A DNA stretch of 64,000 bases from an uncultured Oscillospiraceae bacterium (GTDB taxonomy: Bacteria; Bacillota; Clostridia; Oscillospirales; Oscillospiraceae): contig CAKUGQ010000004.1 of the NCBI GenBank assembly GCA_934654755.1, positions 52,224 through 116,223 of the forward strand, written 5' to 3'. Positions 50,299 to 59,208 of this stretch are shown here, piece by piece. The first letter of the stretch is position 1; every line of letters starts with the position of its first letter. Position numbers and translations under genes: made by a program. The notes under the pieces are model-generated. The model saw only the letters and a list, made by a program, of their open reading frames with translations, searched no databases and had not been told where the DNA came from.

Positions 50299-50781
50299 TC
50301 AGTCCGTGTAGATGCGCTTGAGGTCGCTGATTGCGCCGCGCGGACATTTTACTGCGCACATCCCGCAGGACAGGCAGCGTGTTTCATCAATTACGGCGCA
50401 GTTGTCGTGCACGCGGATTGCTTCGGCGGTGCAGTTTTTTTCGCAGAGGCCGCAACCGATACAGCTTACGGCGCATTCCTGCCGCGCCTGTGCGCCTTTG
50501 TCGCGATTGGAGCAGGTGACAACGATGCGGTTGGCGCGGTCGTGCAGCCGCAGCACCTCGCGCGGACATTCGCGCACGCATTTACCGCAGCCGATGCAGC
50601 GCCCCGCATCCACCTCGGCCACGCCGAGCGCGTTGACTGAGACGGCTCCGAAGGGACAGACCTCCGCACAGCGTCCGCAGCCGACACAGCCGCAGCGGCA
50701 TGCCGGTTCCGTGCGCAGATTCGCGCGGCAGCCGCCCTTGCAGAGCACGACGGCCGTGCGGGGAGAAACTCGTTTTGCCAT
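50299..50781 (-). CDS. multi-cluster 4Fe-4S ferredoxin
   Basis: A 160-residue electron-transfer protein. Three CxxCxxCxxxCP-type motifs are clear: CVGCGRCAEVCP near residue 35, CIGCGKCVRECP near residue 65 and CLSCGMCAVKCP near residue 140. A fourth partial one, CIGCGLCEKNC, is near residue 110. The arrangement resembles RnfB-type iron-sulfur domains. It starts 1 bp after the stop of the molybdenum hydroxylase and so is probably its electron partner. The ATG at 50781 follows AAAGGAGCGAG. Confidence 0.85.
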   Translation of the reverse strand: MAKRVSPRTAVVLCKGGCRANLRTEPACRCGCVGCGRCAEVCPFGAVSVNALGVAEVDAGRCIGCGKCVRECPREVLRLHDRANRIVVTCSNRDKGAQARQECAVSCIGCGLCEKNCTAEAIRVHDNCAVIDETRCLSCGMCAVKCPRGAISDLKRIYTD

Positions 50782-50782
50782 G

Positions 50783-53359
50783 TTACTCGCTCCTTTCGTA
50801 GGGCGTATGCACCAGCGGCAGCACGGTGCGGCGCTCACCGTCGAGGCGGTAGTAGGCGTCGGCAATGGCGGGTGCGGTGGGAATGGAAGTGATTTCGCCG
50901 ATGCCGATGGCGCCGCAGGCGACGTTCAGGCCGGGCTTGTCGATCACGATGGCCTTGATGTCCGGAATTTCATGGGCGCGGATCAGACCGAGCGCGCCGT
51001 ATTTGTCGATGGGCTTGCAGTTTTCGTCGATCGGGTACCGCTCGCGCAGGGCATAGCCCATGGACATGACCACGCCGCCTTCGATCTGCCCCTCGCAGGA
51101 CAGCGGGTTGACGGCTTTTCCGACGTCGTGCGCGGCGACGAGCCGTTCGATTCTGCCGGTTTTTTTGTCCAGAATGCACATCTGCGTGGCATAACCGTAG
51201 GCAACGTGGGAGACGGGGTTCGGCACGTTTGCACCCAGCGGGTCGGTCTTGGCGAGGTATTCGCCGTAGAATTCCTGCCCGGCCAGCGCCGAAAGCGGCG
51301 CGGAACGCAGCGCTTCGTTCAGTTTTTCGCAGGCACGACGGCAGGCTTCGCCCGTTACAAGTGTCTGGCGCGAGCCGGAGGTATCGCCGGAGTCCGGCGC
51401 AATCCAGGTGTTGTTGCGCTCGTAGACGATCCGGTCGCGCGGCAGGTTCGTATTTGTAACGACCATCTGTACCAGTACGGTGCCGAGTCCCTGACCGATG
51501 CAGGACGCGCCGGCGTAGATATGCAGCTTACCGTCGGCTTCGACAATGAGCTTGCAGCGTCCCCAGTCCGGCAGGCCGACGCCGACGCCGGCATTTTTCA
51601 TTGCACAGGCGATGCCGACGGGCTTGCCTGCCGCGAGAGCGGCGTCGTAGTCCGCTTTGACGGCCTCCAGCGTTTCGACCAGACCGGTCGAATCGTCAAC
51701 AATCTGACCGTTCGGCAGCACGCCCCAGGGGCGGATGGCGTTGCGGTAGCGGATTTCCCACGGGGTAATGCCAACCTCGTCGGCCAGCATGTCCAGCAGC
51801 GTTTCCGTAGCGAAGCAGGTTTGCGTTACGCCGAAGCCGCGGAAAGCGCCCGCGGGCGGGTTGTTCGTGTAATATGCCGTGCCTTCGATCTCAAAGTTTT
51901 CGTAGGCATAGGGACCGGCGGCGTGCGTGCAGGCGCGCTCCAGAACCGGCCCGCCCAGTGAGGCAAAAGCGCCGGTATCGGAGGCGACCTTGGCCTTGAC
52001 GCCGAGGATCCTGCCGTTTTCGTCGCAGCCCATTGTGAAATCCATCACGAAGCTGTGGCGTTTGGGGTGAACCAGCAGCGATTCCGCACGGGAGAGCTTG
52101 ACCTTGACCGGGCGGCGGGTGTGGTATGCCAGCAGTGCGGCGTGGTGCTGGACGGACATATCCTCCTTGCCGCCGAAGCCGCCGCCGACCAGTGCGTTCT
52201 GCACCTTGACTTTCTTTGTACCGAGCATGAGCGTGCACTCGTGCAGCGTCGTGTGCGCGGACTGGTCGGTTGTGATGAGCATCACGTCTCCGTCGCCGTC
52301 AATATATGCGACGCAGCACTCCGGCTCCAGAAACGCGTGCTCCGTCCAGGGTGTTTCAAAGTGGCGGGAGACAACGTGCTTTGCCCCGGCGATGGCTGCC
52401 TCAGCGTTGCCGCGGGAGACGTGCTTATAAGCCTGCACATTGTCCTTTTCCTCGTCAAAGACACGCGGCGCGCCGGGTGCGGCTGCCTCGGCGATGGTAT
52501 GCACGGCGGGCAGCGGTTCGTATTCCACGCGGATGAGCTTTTTCGCCTTTTCCAGCGTCTCGCGGCTTTCCGCCGCGACAAGCGCTACGGCGTCGCCCAG
52601 GTAGTGCGTCAGGCCGCCGACGGGGATAAGGGTATACTGGTCGTGCTTGATATGGCCGATCTTGTTTTCCCCGGGGATGTCCTCGGCGGTCAGTACGGCG
52701 GCGACGCCGGGCAGCGCTTTTGCCGCAGAGGTATCAATGCTTCGGATGCGCGCGCGGGCGTACTTCGAGCGCAGCGCGGAGCCGTAGAGCATTCCTTCCG
52801 ATTCGTAGTCGTCCGGATATTTTCCGGTGCCGAGCACCTTCTCCTCCACGTCCAGCCGGTGCACGCGTGAGCCGATGCGCCAGTCCTGCGCTCCGTCCGG
52901 GATTACGCCCTCTCGCAGGATGCGCGCAGCGAGCTTTACGGCGGCGATGACCTTCACATAGCCGGTACAGCGGCAGTAATTATTGCGCAGGGCGGTTTTG
53001 ATTGCATCCTCGGTCGGGTCGTCGTCGCGGTCGAGCAGGGCTTTTGAACAGAGCACCATGCCGGGAATGCAGAAGCCGCACTGTACCGCGCCGGCTTCTC
53101 CGTAGGCGTAGGTGTAGACCTGCTTCTCCCATGCGCTCAGACCCTCCACGGTAAGAATACTGCGGCCCTCCAGCCGATCGGTCGAGGGGACGCAGGCGCG
53201 GCAAGGCTCGCCGTCGATGAGCACGGTACAGGCGCCGCAGGCGCCCTCGGAGCAGCCATCCTTGACGGAGTGCAGATGCAGCTCGTCGCGTAAAAAGCGC
53301 AGCAGGCTTTGCTTGCCCTGTGTCGTGACCTGTTGACCATTTACAATAAAAGTCGCCAT
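50783..53359 (-). CDS. molybdenum hydroxylase, selenium-dependent xanthine dehydrogenase-like
   Basis: An 858-residue enzyme of the xanthine oxidase family. It joins a 2Fe-2S domain (GCSEGACGACTV near residue 40), a second iron-sulfur helical domain (CGFCIPGM near residue 98 and CRCTGY near residue 132) and the Mo-cofactor domain (about 165-855, with GGGFGGKEDM near residue 395 and GAFRGFGVTQ near residue 500). There is no FAD domain, so electrons probably go to the adjacent ferredoxin. Length, domain order and linkage to YqeC and an EF2568-type aminotransferase match selenium-dependent molybdenum hydroxylases. The true substrate (purine or other) is not proven. The ATG at 53359 follows AGGAGT. 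Confidence 0.85.
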   Translation of the reverse strand: MATFIVNGQQVTTQGKQSLLRFLRDELHLHSVKDGCSEGACGACTVLIDGEPCRACVPSTDRLEGRSILTVEGLSAWEKQVYTYAYGEAGAVQCGFCIPGMVLCSKALLDRDDDPTEDAIKTALRNNYCRCTGYVKVIAAVKLAARILREGVIPDGAQDWRIGSRVHRLDVEEKVLGTGKYPDDYESEGMLYGSALRSKYARARIRSIDTSAAKALPGVAAVLTAEDIPGENKIGHIKHDQYTLIPVGGLTHYLGDAVALVAAESRETLEKAKKLIRVEYEPLPAVHTIAEAAAPGAPRVFDEEKDNVQAYKHVSRGNAEAAIAGAKHVVSRHFETPWTEHAFLEPECCVAYIDGDGDVMLITTDQSAHTTLHECTLMLGTKKVKVQNALVGGGFGGKEDMSVQHHAALLAYHTRRPVKVKLSRAESLLVHPKRHSFVMDFTMGCDENGRILGVKAKVASDTGAFASLGGPVLERACTHAAGPYAYENFEIEGTAYYTNNPPAGAFRGFGVTQTCFATETLLDMLADEVGITPWEIRYRNAIRPWGVLPNGQIVDDSTGLVETLEAVKADYDAALAAGKPVGIACAMKNAGVGVGLPDWGRCKLIVEADGKLHIYAGASCIGQGLGTVLVQMVVTNTNLPRDRIVYERNNTWIAPDSGDTSGSRQTLVTGEACRRACEKLNEALRSAPLSALAGQEFYGEYLAKTDPLGANVPNPVSHVAYGYATQMCILDKKTGRIERLVAAHDVGKAVNPLSCEGQIEGGVVMSMGYALRERYPIDENCKPIDKYGALGLIRAHEIPDIKAIVIDKPGLNVACGAIGIGEITSIPTAPAIADAYYRLDGERRTVLPLVHTPYERSE

Positions 53360-53452
53360 GTGAAATAACTCCTTTAAAGGGATTGCACAATGATTATAGC
53401 AGCAAATCCGACAAAATGCAAGGCAAAATCGCGGCACGTTTTGGGTTGCATG

Positions 53453-53480
53453 TAAAAAACTGCCGCTGCGCGGCGGTTAT
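53453..53480 (-). terminator. probable terminator after the aminotransferase-like gene
   Basis: On the minus strand CCGCCGC GCA GCGGCAG (one mismatch) is followed by TTTTTT. Confidence 0.5.
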
Positions 53481-53565
53481 GTCATTACGAGGGCGGCTCT
53501 GCCGCCCGTGGCAATCTCCTGTAAGCCCCGTATCAGATTGCCGCGTTGCTTCCCCGCGCAGCGCG
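53481..53565 (+). repeat. family 1 palindromic repeat (copy K, right end lost)
   Basis: Left end GTCATTACGAG, internal TGGCAATCTCCTG and AGATTGCCGCG; the CTCGCAATGAC end is missing. Confidence 0.75.
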
Positions 53566-53582
53566 AGCGATACGGGAGCGGG

Positions 53583-54728
53583 TCAGCCGCGCAGAATCGC
53601 GGTGATGGCGGCGCAGGTTTCGTCGATTTCCGCCTCGGTCGTAAACGCACCGGGACAGAAGCGCACTACGCCCTGCGGAAAGGTGCCGAGGGCTTTGTGT
53701 GCAGCGGGGGCACAGTGCATTCCGCAGCGCGTGAGTATGCCGTATTCCTGCTCCAGCCGGAAGGCGACTTCGGCGTTATCGCGCTCTAAAAAGTCCAGTG
53801 AAATGACGCCGACCCGCTCGTCAAGCCGTTTGGAGCCTGCCAGACGCAGGCCGTCCAGACCGTCGATATTTGCGAGGAAGCGCGCGGTCAGCGCCCGCTC
53901 ATGTGCGTGCAGACGCGCAACGGTCTGCGCCTCAATCCATGCCAGCGCCGCCTCCAGCCCGAACAGGCCGGGCAGGTTTGGCGTCCCGGCTTCAAAGCGG
54001 TCGGGCATAAACTCCGGCGGTATCTCGCTGTCAGACACGCTGCCCGTTCCGCCGGAAACGAGCGGTTCCAATGCTGCCGCCAATTCTGCCGACAGCAGCA
54101 GGATGCCCGTTCCTGCCGGGCCGAGCAGACCCTTGTGGCCCGGCGCGGCCAGTGCGCTCAGATGCAGCGCCGTAAAGTCGATTGGGTAGTGTCCGGCGGT
54201 CTGCGCCGCGTCGAGTGCGAAGAAAACACCGTGCGCCGCGCAGATCTCACCGACGCGGCGTGCGTCCTGTACCGTTCCGGCAACGTTTGAGGCGTGCGCC
54301 ATGACGAGCAGACGGGTACTCGGCGTCATATGGGCTTCGATCGCGTCGGGATCGAGCCATCCTTCGCGGTCGCAGGGTAGGCGCGAGAAGCTCACGCCCT
54401 GCGTGCGGAGCTGATGCAGCGGGCGCATAACGGCGTTGTGCTCCATGGCGCTGACCAGGCAATGGTCGCCGGGCCGCAGCAGTCCTTTGAGAAGCTGGTT
54501 CATGCCGAAGGTCATACCGGGCGTAAGCACGGCGTGGCTCGGGTCAGGGAAGTGAAAGAGCCGGCACAGCCGCTCACGCAGCGACAGCACGCGCAGCTCG
54601 GCCTCCTGTGCAGGGCCGTAGACACCGCGATTGACGTTGACGCCAATTTTTGTCATATAATAGCACATCGCTTCCGCGACCTGCGGCGGTTTTGGCAGGC
54701 TTGTCGCGCCGTTATCCATATAAATCAT
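53583..54728 (-). CDS. cysteine desulfurase-like class V aminotransferase (EF2568 type)
   Basis: A 381-residue PLP enzyme. The start is IYMDNGATSLPKP, the PLP-binding Lys is in LAAPGHKGLLGP near residue 200, and TRCGMHCAPAAHK near residue 342 is the family-typical end. This subgroup occurs next to selenium-dependent molybdenum hydroxylases and is proposed to supply sulfur or selenium for the cofactor. The ATG at 54728 overlaps the stop of the YqeC gene by 4 bp (ATGA). The hydroxylase gene follows after a gap that holds a terminator-like hairpin and a repeat. Confidence 0.85.
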   Translation of the reverse strand: MIYMDNGATSLPKPPQVAEAMCYYMTKIGVNVNRGVYGPAQEAELRVLSLRERLCRLFHFPDPSHAVLTPGMTFGMNQLLKGLLRPGDHCLVSAMEHNAVMRPLHQLRTQGVSFSRLPCDREGWLDPDAIEAHMTPSTRLLVMAHASNVAGTVQDARRVGEICAAHGVFFALDAAQTAGHYPIDFTALHLSALAAPGHKGLLGPAGTGILLLSAELAAALEPLVSGGTGSVSDSEIPPEFMPDRFEAGTPNLPGLFGLEAALAWIEAQTVARLHAHERALTARFLANIDGLDGLRLAGSKRLDERVGVISLDFLERDNAEVAFRLEQEYGILTRCGMHCAPAAHKALGTFPQGVVRFCPGAFTTEAEIDETCAAITAILRG

Positions 54729-55411
54729 CGTGCTTCCTCTCCCTGTAGGCGTAAGAATCCGTCGTTCCACAGACTGCCTGCCCAGACGGGTGCATCGAGC
54801 AGCTTCGCCAACTTGCGCGCCGCGGCCATCCGTTCCGGCGATTCGGCTTTATTGACCAGAAACACATCGCCGTAACGTTCGGCACGCAGTACGGCGGCCG
54901 CCCGCTCCGGCGTCACCGGATCCTCGGGACAGGCGCCGCACAGAGCTGCATAGCGCTCCGGCCGGTGGCAGACCTCCGAGATCGGACGGCCGAAGCCGTC
55001 TGCGCCGAGCACGCAGACCGTCCGGGCCGTGCGCTCCGGGATGACGGGTTCGTGCGGCGCATGTGCTTTGAGCGGCAGACGCTTTGCGCCGTCGGCTTCG
55101 ACGATCACAAAGTCCGCCAGCTCCGTCAACCGCGAGACCGGCAGCGCAGGCGGGCCGAATTTTCCCTCGACGCTGCGCGTGGCAAGGCAGAGCAGTCCTT
55201 CGTCGGCCAGCGCTGCCGCAATCTCTGCTTCATCGCTGACGAGCAGCGTTTTTATTCCCTGCGGCGGGTAGAACTTTGTCGTGGTGCACAGAATCACCCG
55301 GCCGTATGCACGGTAAGCGCGGCCGAGCCGCTCCAGCAGCGTCGATTTCCCGCCGCCGCCGATGAGCGCCGTAATACCGCCGATCGGCGGCAGAAACTCC
55401 GTCAGTGTCAT
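54725..55411 (-). CDS. yqeC: YqeC-like selenium-dependent hydroxylase accessory protein
   Basis: A 228-residue P-loop protein. Walker A is LIGGGGKST near residue 18. ILCTTTKFYPP near residue 40, DFVIVEADGAKRLPLKAH near residue 103 and VCVLGADGFGRPI near residue 130 match the YqeC family that accompanies selenium-dependent molybdenum hydroxylases. Its role is maturation; the exact step is unproven. The ATG at 55411 is preceded by a modest AAAGGA site. The frame upstream to 55474 is not used. The downstream aminotransferase overlaps by ATGA. Confidence 0.88.
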   Translation of the reverse strand: MTLTEFLPPIGGITALIGGGGKSTLLERLGRAYRAYGRVILCTTTKFYPPQGIKTLLVSDEAEIAAALADEGLLCLATRSVEGKFGPPALPVSRLTELADFVIVEADGAKRLPLKAHAPHEPVIPERTARTVCVLGADGFGRPISEVCHRPERYAALCGACPEDPVTPERAAAVLRAERYGDVFLVNKAESPERMAAARKLAKLLDAPVWAGSLWNDGFLRLQGEEAR

Positions 55412-55535
55412 GGTTGATGGTCCTTTGTTCGTGTTTTTTCTATCATAACACAAAACCGATGCTTCCGCCAGCAAAAAACTTGCATTGCCCGCCGAAATGC
55501 GCTATAATGAAGAAAAAACGAAAGGGGAACACACC

Positions 55536-56831
55536 ATGGGACTCATTAAAGCGGGAATCGGAGCGATAGGAGGCACGTTGGCGGATCAGTGGAAGGAGTT
55601 TTTCTACTGCGAGTCCATGCCGAAGGAAGTGCTCGTCACAAAGGGACAGAAGCGGATTACGGGACGCTCGTCCAACACGAAGGGCAACGACAACATTATC
55701 TCCAACGGCTCCGGCATTGCCGTGGCCGACGGACAGTGCATGATTATCGTGGAGCAGGGTAAGGTCGTGGAGGTGTGCGCCGAACCGGGCGAGTTTACAT
55801 ACGATACCTCGACCGAGCCGAGCATCTTCACCGGTTCGCTGGGAAAGGGAATCCTGGATACGTTTAAGACGATCGGCAAGCGCTTCACCTACGGCGGCGA
55901 CACCGGCAAGGATCAGCGGGTGTACTATTTCAACACCAAGGAGCTGATCGACAATAAATTCGGCACGCCGAATCCCATACCGTTCCGCGTGGTGGATCGC
56001 AAGATCGGACTGGACGTAGACGTATCGGTGCGCTGCTCGGGTGTGTATTCGTATAAGATCGCCGACCCGCTGCTGTTCTATACGAACGTGTGCGGGAACG
56101 TGGAAAAGGAATATACCCGCGACGAGCTGGACGGCCAGCTCAAGACGGAGTTTATCAGCGCGTTGCAGCCGGCCTTTGGCAGACTTTCCGATCTGGAGAT
56201 GCGGCCGAATCAGATTGTCAGCCACAATACCGAGCTGGAGGAAGCCATGAACGCGGCGCTCTCGGCCAAGTGGGGCGAGCTGCGGGGTCTGAAGGTTGTC
56301 AGCATTGCGCTCGGCTCGGTCACGCTGCCGGACGAGGACGCAGAGATGATCAAGCAGGCGCAGCGCACGGCCATCATGCGCGATCCGACAATGGCGGCAG
56401 CGACGCTGGTCGGAGCGCAGGCGGATGCGATGAAGGCGGCAGCGGCGAACGAAAACGGCGCGATGACCGGCTTTATGGGCATGGGTATGGCTATGAACGC
56501 AGGCGGCGGTATGAACGCACAGAATCTGTTCGCCATGGGTCAGCAGCAAGGGCAGCAGGCGCAGCAGCCGCCGCAGGGCGGCTGGAAATGTCCGCAGTGC
56601 GGCGCCGCCGTCGACGGCAACTTCTGCCCCGAGTGCGGCACGAAGAAGCCCGCCGAGAGCGGAAGCTGGACCTGTGCCTGCGGCACGGTGAATCAGGGAA
56701 AGTTCTGCCGCAACTGCGGTACAAAGAGACCGGCCGGCCGCTGCGGTAAGTGCGGCTGGACACCCGAGGATCCCGCACATCCTCCCAAATTCTGCCCCGA
56801 ATGCGGCAGCCGCTTCGGCGACGAGGGTTGA
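55536..56831 (+). CDS. ydjI: SPFH domain protein with zinc ribbons (YdjI-like)
   Basis: A 431-residue protein. An SPFH/band-7-like domain covers about 20-290 and begins MGLIKAGIGAIGGTLADQWKEF, which matches YdjI of Bacillus. A Gly/Met-rich flexible region (about 305-345) follows, then three short zinc ribbons: CPQCGAA-CPECG, CACG-CRNCG and CGKCG-CPECG. With the next two genes it forms the YdjI-YdjG-YdjH set known from Bacillus as a membrane-linked complex that recruits a PspA-type protein. No pspA or liaH gene is in the window. The ATG follows AAAGGGG. Confidence 0.85.
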   Translation: MGLIKAGIGAIGGTLADQWKEFFYCESMPKEVLVTKGQKRITGRSSNTKGNDNIISNGSGIAVADGQCMIIVEQGKVVEVCAEPGEFTYDTSTEPSIFTGSLGKGILDTFKTIGKRFTYGGDTGKDQRVYYFNTKELIDNKFGTPNPIPFRVVDRKIGLDVDVSVRCSGVYSYKIADPLLFYTNVCGNVEKEYTRDELDGQLKTEFISALQPAFGRLSDLEMRPNQIVSHNTELEEAMNAALSAKWGELRGLKVVSIALGSVTLPDEDAEMIKQAQRTAIMRDPTMAAATLVGAQADAMKAAAANENGAMTGFMGMGMAMNAGGGMNAQNLFAMGQQQGQQAQQPPQGGWKCPQCGAAVDGNFCPECGTKKPAESGSWTCACGTVNQGKFCRNCGTKRPAGRCGKCGWTPEDPAHPPKFCPECGSRFGDEG

Positions 56832-56843
56832 ATCTGAGCGCTT

Positions 56844-57929
56844 ATGGCTACTTTATTAGAATATAAATGCCCCTGCTGCGGCGGCGCGATCGAATTCAAC
56901 AGCGGCCTGCAAAAGCTGAAGTGTCCGTATTGCGATACGGAGTTTGACCCCGAGGCGCTCCGTGCGCAGGACGAGGTGCTGAAAAACGAACAGCCGGACG
57001 AGATGAACTGGCAGACGGCGCAGGAAAGCACCTGGACGCAGGATGAGACGGACTCCATGCGTGTTTATGTCTGTAAGTCCTGCGGTGGCGAGATCATTGC
57101 CGAGGAGACAACCGGCGCGACAAGCTGCCCCTATTGCGGCAACCCCGTCGTGATGGCGGGCGCCTTTTCCGGTGCGCTGCGGCCGGATTATGTGCTGCCC
57201 TTTAAGCTCGACAAGCAGGCGGCCAAGGCTGCGTTTGCCGCACATCTGAAGGGGAAGCGTCTGCTGCCGAAGGTATTCTCCTCCGAGGCGCATATCGACA
57301 AGATCCAGGGACTCTATGTTCCGTTCTGGCTCTTTGATGCGGATGCGGACGCCGATCTGCGCTACCATGCCACGCGGGTGCGCACCTGGTCGGACTCCAG
57401 ATATGATTACACCGAGACCTCGCATTTTTCCGTGCTGCGCTCCGGCGACCTGGGCTTTGACCGTGTGCCGGTGGACGGCGCCGGGAAAATGCCCGATACG
57501 CTGATGGAATCCATCGAGCCGTATGACTATTCCCAGCTCGTCGATTTCCAGACGGCATATCTGGCAGGTTATTTGGCGGATAAATATGACATGACTGCCG
57601 AACAGTGTATCCCCCGTGCGAACGAGCGTATCAAGCGCTCGACGGAGGAAGCCTTCCGCGAGACGGTCAAGGGCTATGCGACCGTCCGCCCGGAGCATTC
57701 GACCATTCGCCTGACCAACGGCAAAACGCATTACACGCTCATGCCGGTCTGGGTGATGCACACGAGTTGGCGCGGGCAGGAGTATCTGTTTGCGATGAAC
57801 GGTCAGACCGGCAAATTTGTCGGCAACCTGCCGATGGATAAAGGCGCGTACTGGCGCTGGTTCCTCGGCCTGACGGCGGCGGTCGGACTGCTGACCTATG
57901 CCATCGAGTGGCTGATCCATAGACTGTAA
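56844..57929 (+). CDS. ydjG: zinc-ribbon membrane protein (YdjG-like)
   Basis: A 361-residue protein. Two zinc ribbons lie at the N-terminus: CPCCGG-CPYCD near residue 10 and CKSCGG-CPYCG near residue 75. A large soluble middle region (about 105-330) has no domain I can name, and one membrane helix is at the end (about 332-352, FLGLTAAVGLLTYAIEWL). It follows the SPFH gene after 12 bp and precedes the TPM gene after 12 bp, so the three are an operon. The ribosome site is weak, suggesting coupling. Confidence 0.8.
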   Translation: MATLLEYKCPCCGGAIEFNSGLQKLKCPYCDTEFDPEALRAQDEVLKNEQPDEMNWQTAQESTWTQDETDSMRVYVCKSCGGEIIAEETTGATSCPYCGNPVVMAGAFSGALRPDYVLPFKLDKQAAKAAFAAHLKGKRLLPKVFSSEAHIDKIQGLYVPFWLFDADADADLRYHATRVRTWSDSRYDYTETSHFSVLRSGDLGFDRVPVDGAGKMPDTLMESIEPYDYSQLVDFQTAYLAGYLADKYDMTAEQCIPRANERIKRSTEEAFRETVKGYATVRPEHSTIRLTNGKTHYTLMPVWVMHTSWRGQEYLFAMNGQTGKFVGNLPMDKGAYWRWFLGLTAAVGLLTYAIEWLIHRL

Positions 57930-57941
57930 GGGGGAAAGACA

Positions 57942-58709
57942 ATGAAACGACTGTTTTCTCTCCTGCTGGCGCTGGCGCTCTGCGCGGCGCTCTGTGCCGG
58001 TGCATTGGCCTCCGAGTCGCTGCTGATCGACGATGCCGGCCTGCTCGGCGCCGCCGAGGCGGGCGCGCTGGAAACGACCCTGCGGGAACTGCAAGCCTCG
58101 ACAGGATATGACGTTGTCATTGTTACCGTGCAGTCGCTCGGCGGAAAGACGGTAGCGGACTATGCACAGGACTTTTACACAACCGGCGGCTATGCCGAAA
58201 ACGGCGTGATGTTCCTGATTGCGATGGATGAGCGCAGATGGGACATCTCCTCCTACGGCGAGGGCGAATACAAATTTGCCGCCGGTCGCCGCGAGTACAT
58301 CGGCGACAAGGTGCAGCCGCTGCTCTCCGACGGCGATTACTACGGCGCGTTTTCCGCCTTTGCCGAGCAGGTGCAGGGCTTCTTCGACGGGATGAACTCC
58401 GGCGATCTGGACGATACCGAGCTGCCGGTCGAGCCGATGTCCTTCCTTGCGGTGGTGATTGCATTCGCGGTGGGACTGGTCGCGGCGCTGATCGTGACCG
58501 GTGTGATGCGCGGCAAGCTCAAAACCGTGCGCCCCAGAGACAGTGCCGGGGACTATGTCCGTGCGGGCAGCATGAACCTGCGCGCGCAGTCCGACAGCTT
58601 CCTGTATAGCAACGTGACGCGCACGGAGCGTCCGCGAAACGATTCGCATTCCTCCGGCGGAGGCGGCGGCTCATCCAGCTCCGGCAACCATACCAGCGGC
58701 AGCTTCTGA
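57942..58709 (+). CDS. ydjH: TPM domain protein (YdjH-like)
   Basis: A 255-residue membrane protein. The signal peptide ends at about residue 24 (ALAS), and the TPM domain spans about 28-150, with the phrases DAGLLGAAEAGALE and GYDVVIVTVQSLGG. A membrane helix at about 165-190 follows, and the short cytoplasmic tail ends in a Gly/Ser-rich run (GGGGGSSSSG). TPM domains are thought to act as chaperone-like periplasmic modules. Third gene of the YdjI-YdjG-YdjH-like set; GGGGGAAAG precedes the ATG. Confidence 0.85.
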   Translation: MKRLFSLLLALALCAALCAGALASESLLIDDAGLLGAAEAGALETTLRELQASTGYDVVIVTVQSLGGKTVADYAQDFYTTGGYAENGVMFLIAMDERRWDISSYGEGEYKFAAGRREYIGDKVQPLLSDGDYYGAFSAFAEQVQGFFDGMNSGDLDDTELPVEPMSFLAVVIAFAVGLVAALIVTGVMRGKLKTVRPRDSAGDYVRAGSMNLRAQSDSFLYSNVTRTERPRNDSHSSGGGGGSSSSGNHTSGSF

Positions 58710-59150
58710 GCGCCGGGATTCTAAAACAAAAAACCGCTCCTCGGGCGTGTGCCGATAAGACAGTAATTTGAGGAAATTACAAAATCGGCATCTGCCAAGC
58801 AGGATTGGACAACAAAACAGGCGGCACTCAACTTCGGTTGGGTGCTGCCTGCTTTTGTACATCTAAGGGTTGAAAAGCACTGATTTTCAGCGCTGTAAAG
58901 CAAGGATAGTAAAAAGGTGAAATAGTTATCGCTTTTATGCGGTTTCTTTGTGAAACAGCGAATTGCTGCATAGTGCATACGGTACGCTGGAGAGTGTGTA
59001 TATTTACGGTTGTGCAAAACACCCCACAAAACCGCAAAGACGATAGGCGGGTATTTCGATGCAGAGTATGTTCGACACTGTGGAAACTGAAAATCAGCTT
59101 GTATTCGCAGAAAAGTTACATTTTAAGGCGGTAAATTTCAGGTATCATAT
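58710..59150. other. gene-less stretch with a terminator
   Basis: No gene is credible. A strong hairpin CAGGCGGCACTCAAC / GTTGGGTGCTGCCTG (58820-58853), followed by CTTTTGT, lies in it and can end the ydj operon. The core-to-island boundary falls somewhere between here and 59150, where AT content rises. Confidence 0.55.
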
Positions 59151-59179
59151 TGAAAACAGACCGCGCCTTGTGGTATAAT
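59151..59179 (+). promoter_or_regulatory. promoter of the McrBC operon
   Basis: TTGAAA (59151-59156), a 17-nt spacer and TATAAT (59174-59179). Confidence 0.7.
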
Positions 59180-59208
59180 GTGTGTACACACTTTTGAGGA
59201 GGTGCAGC

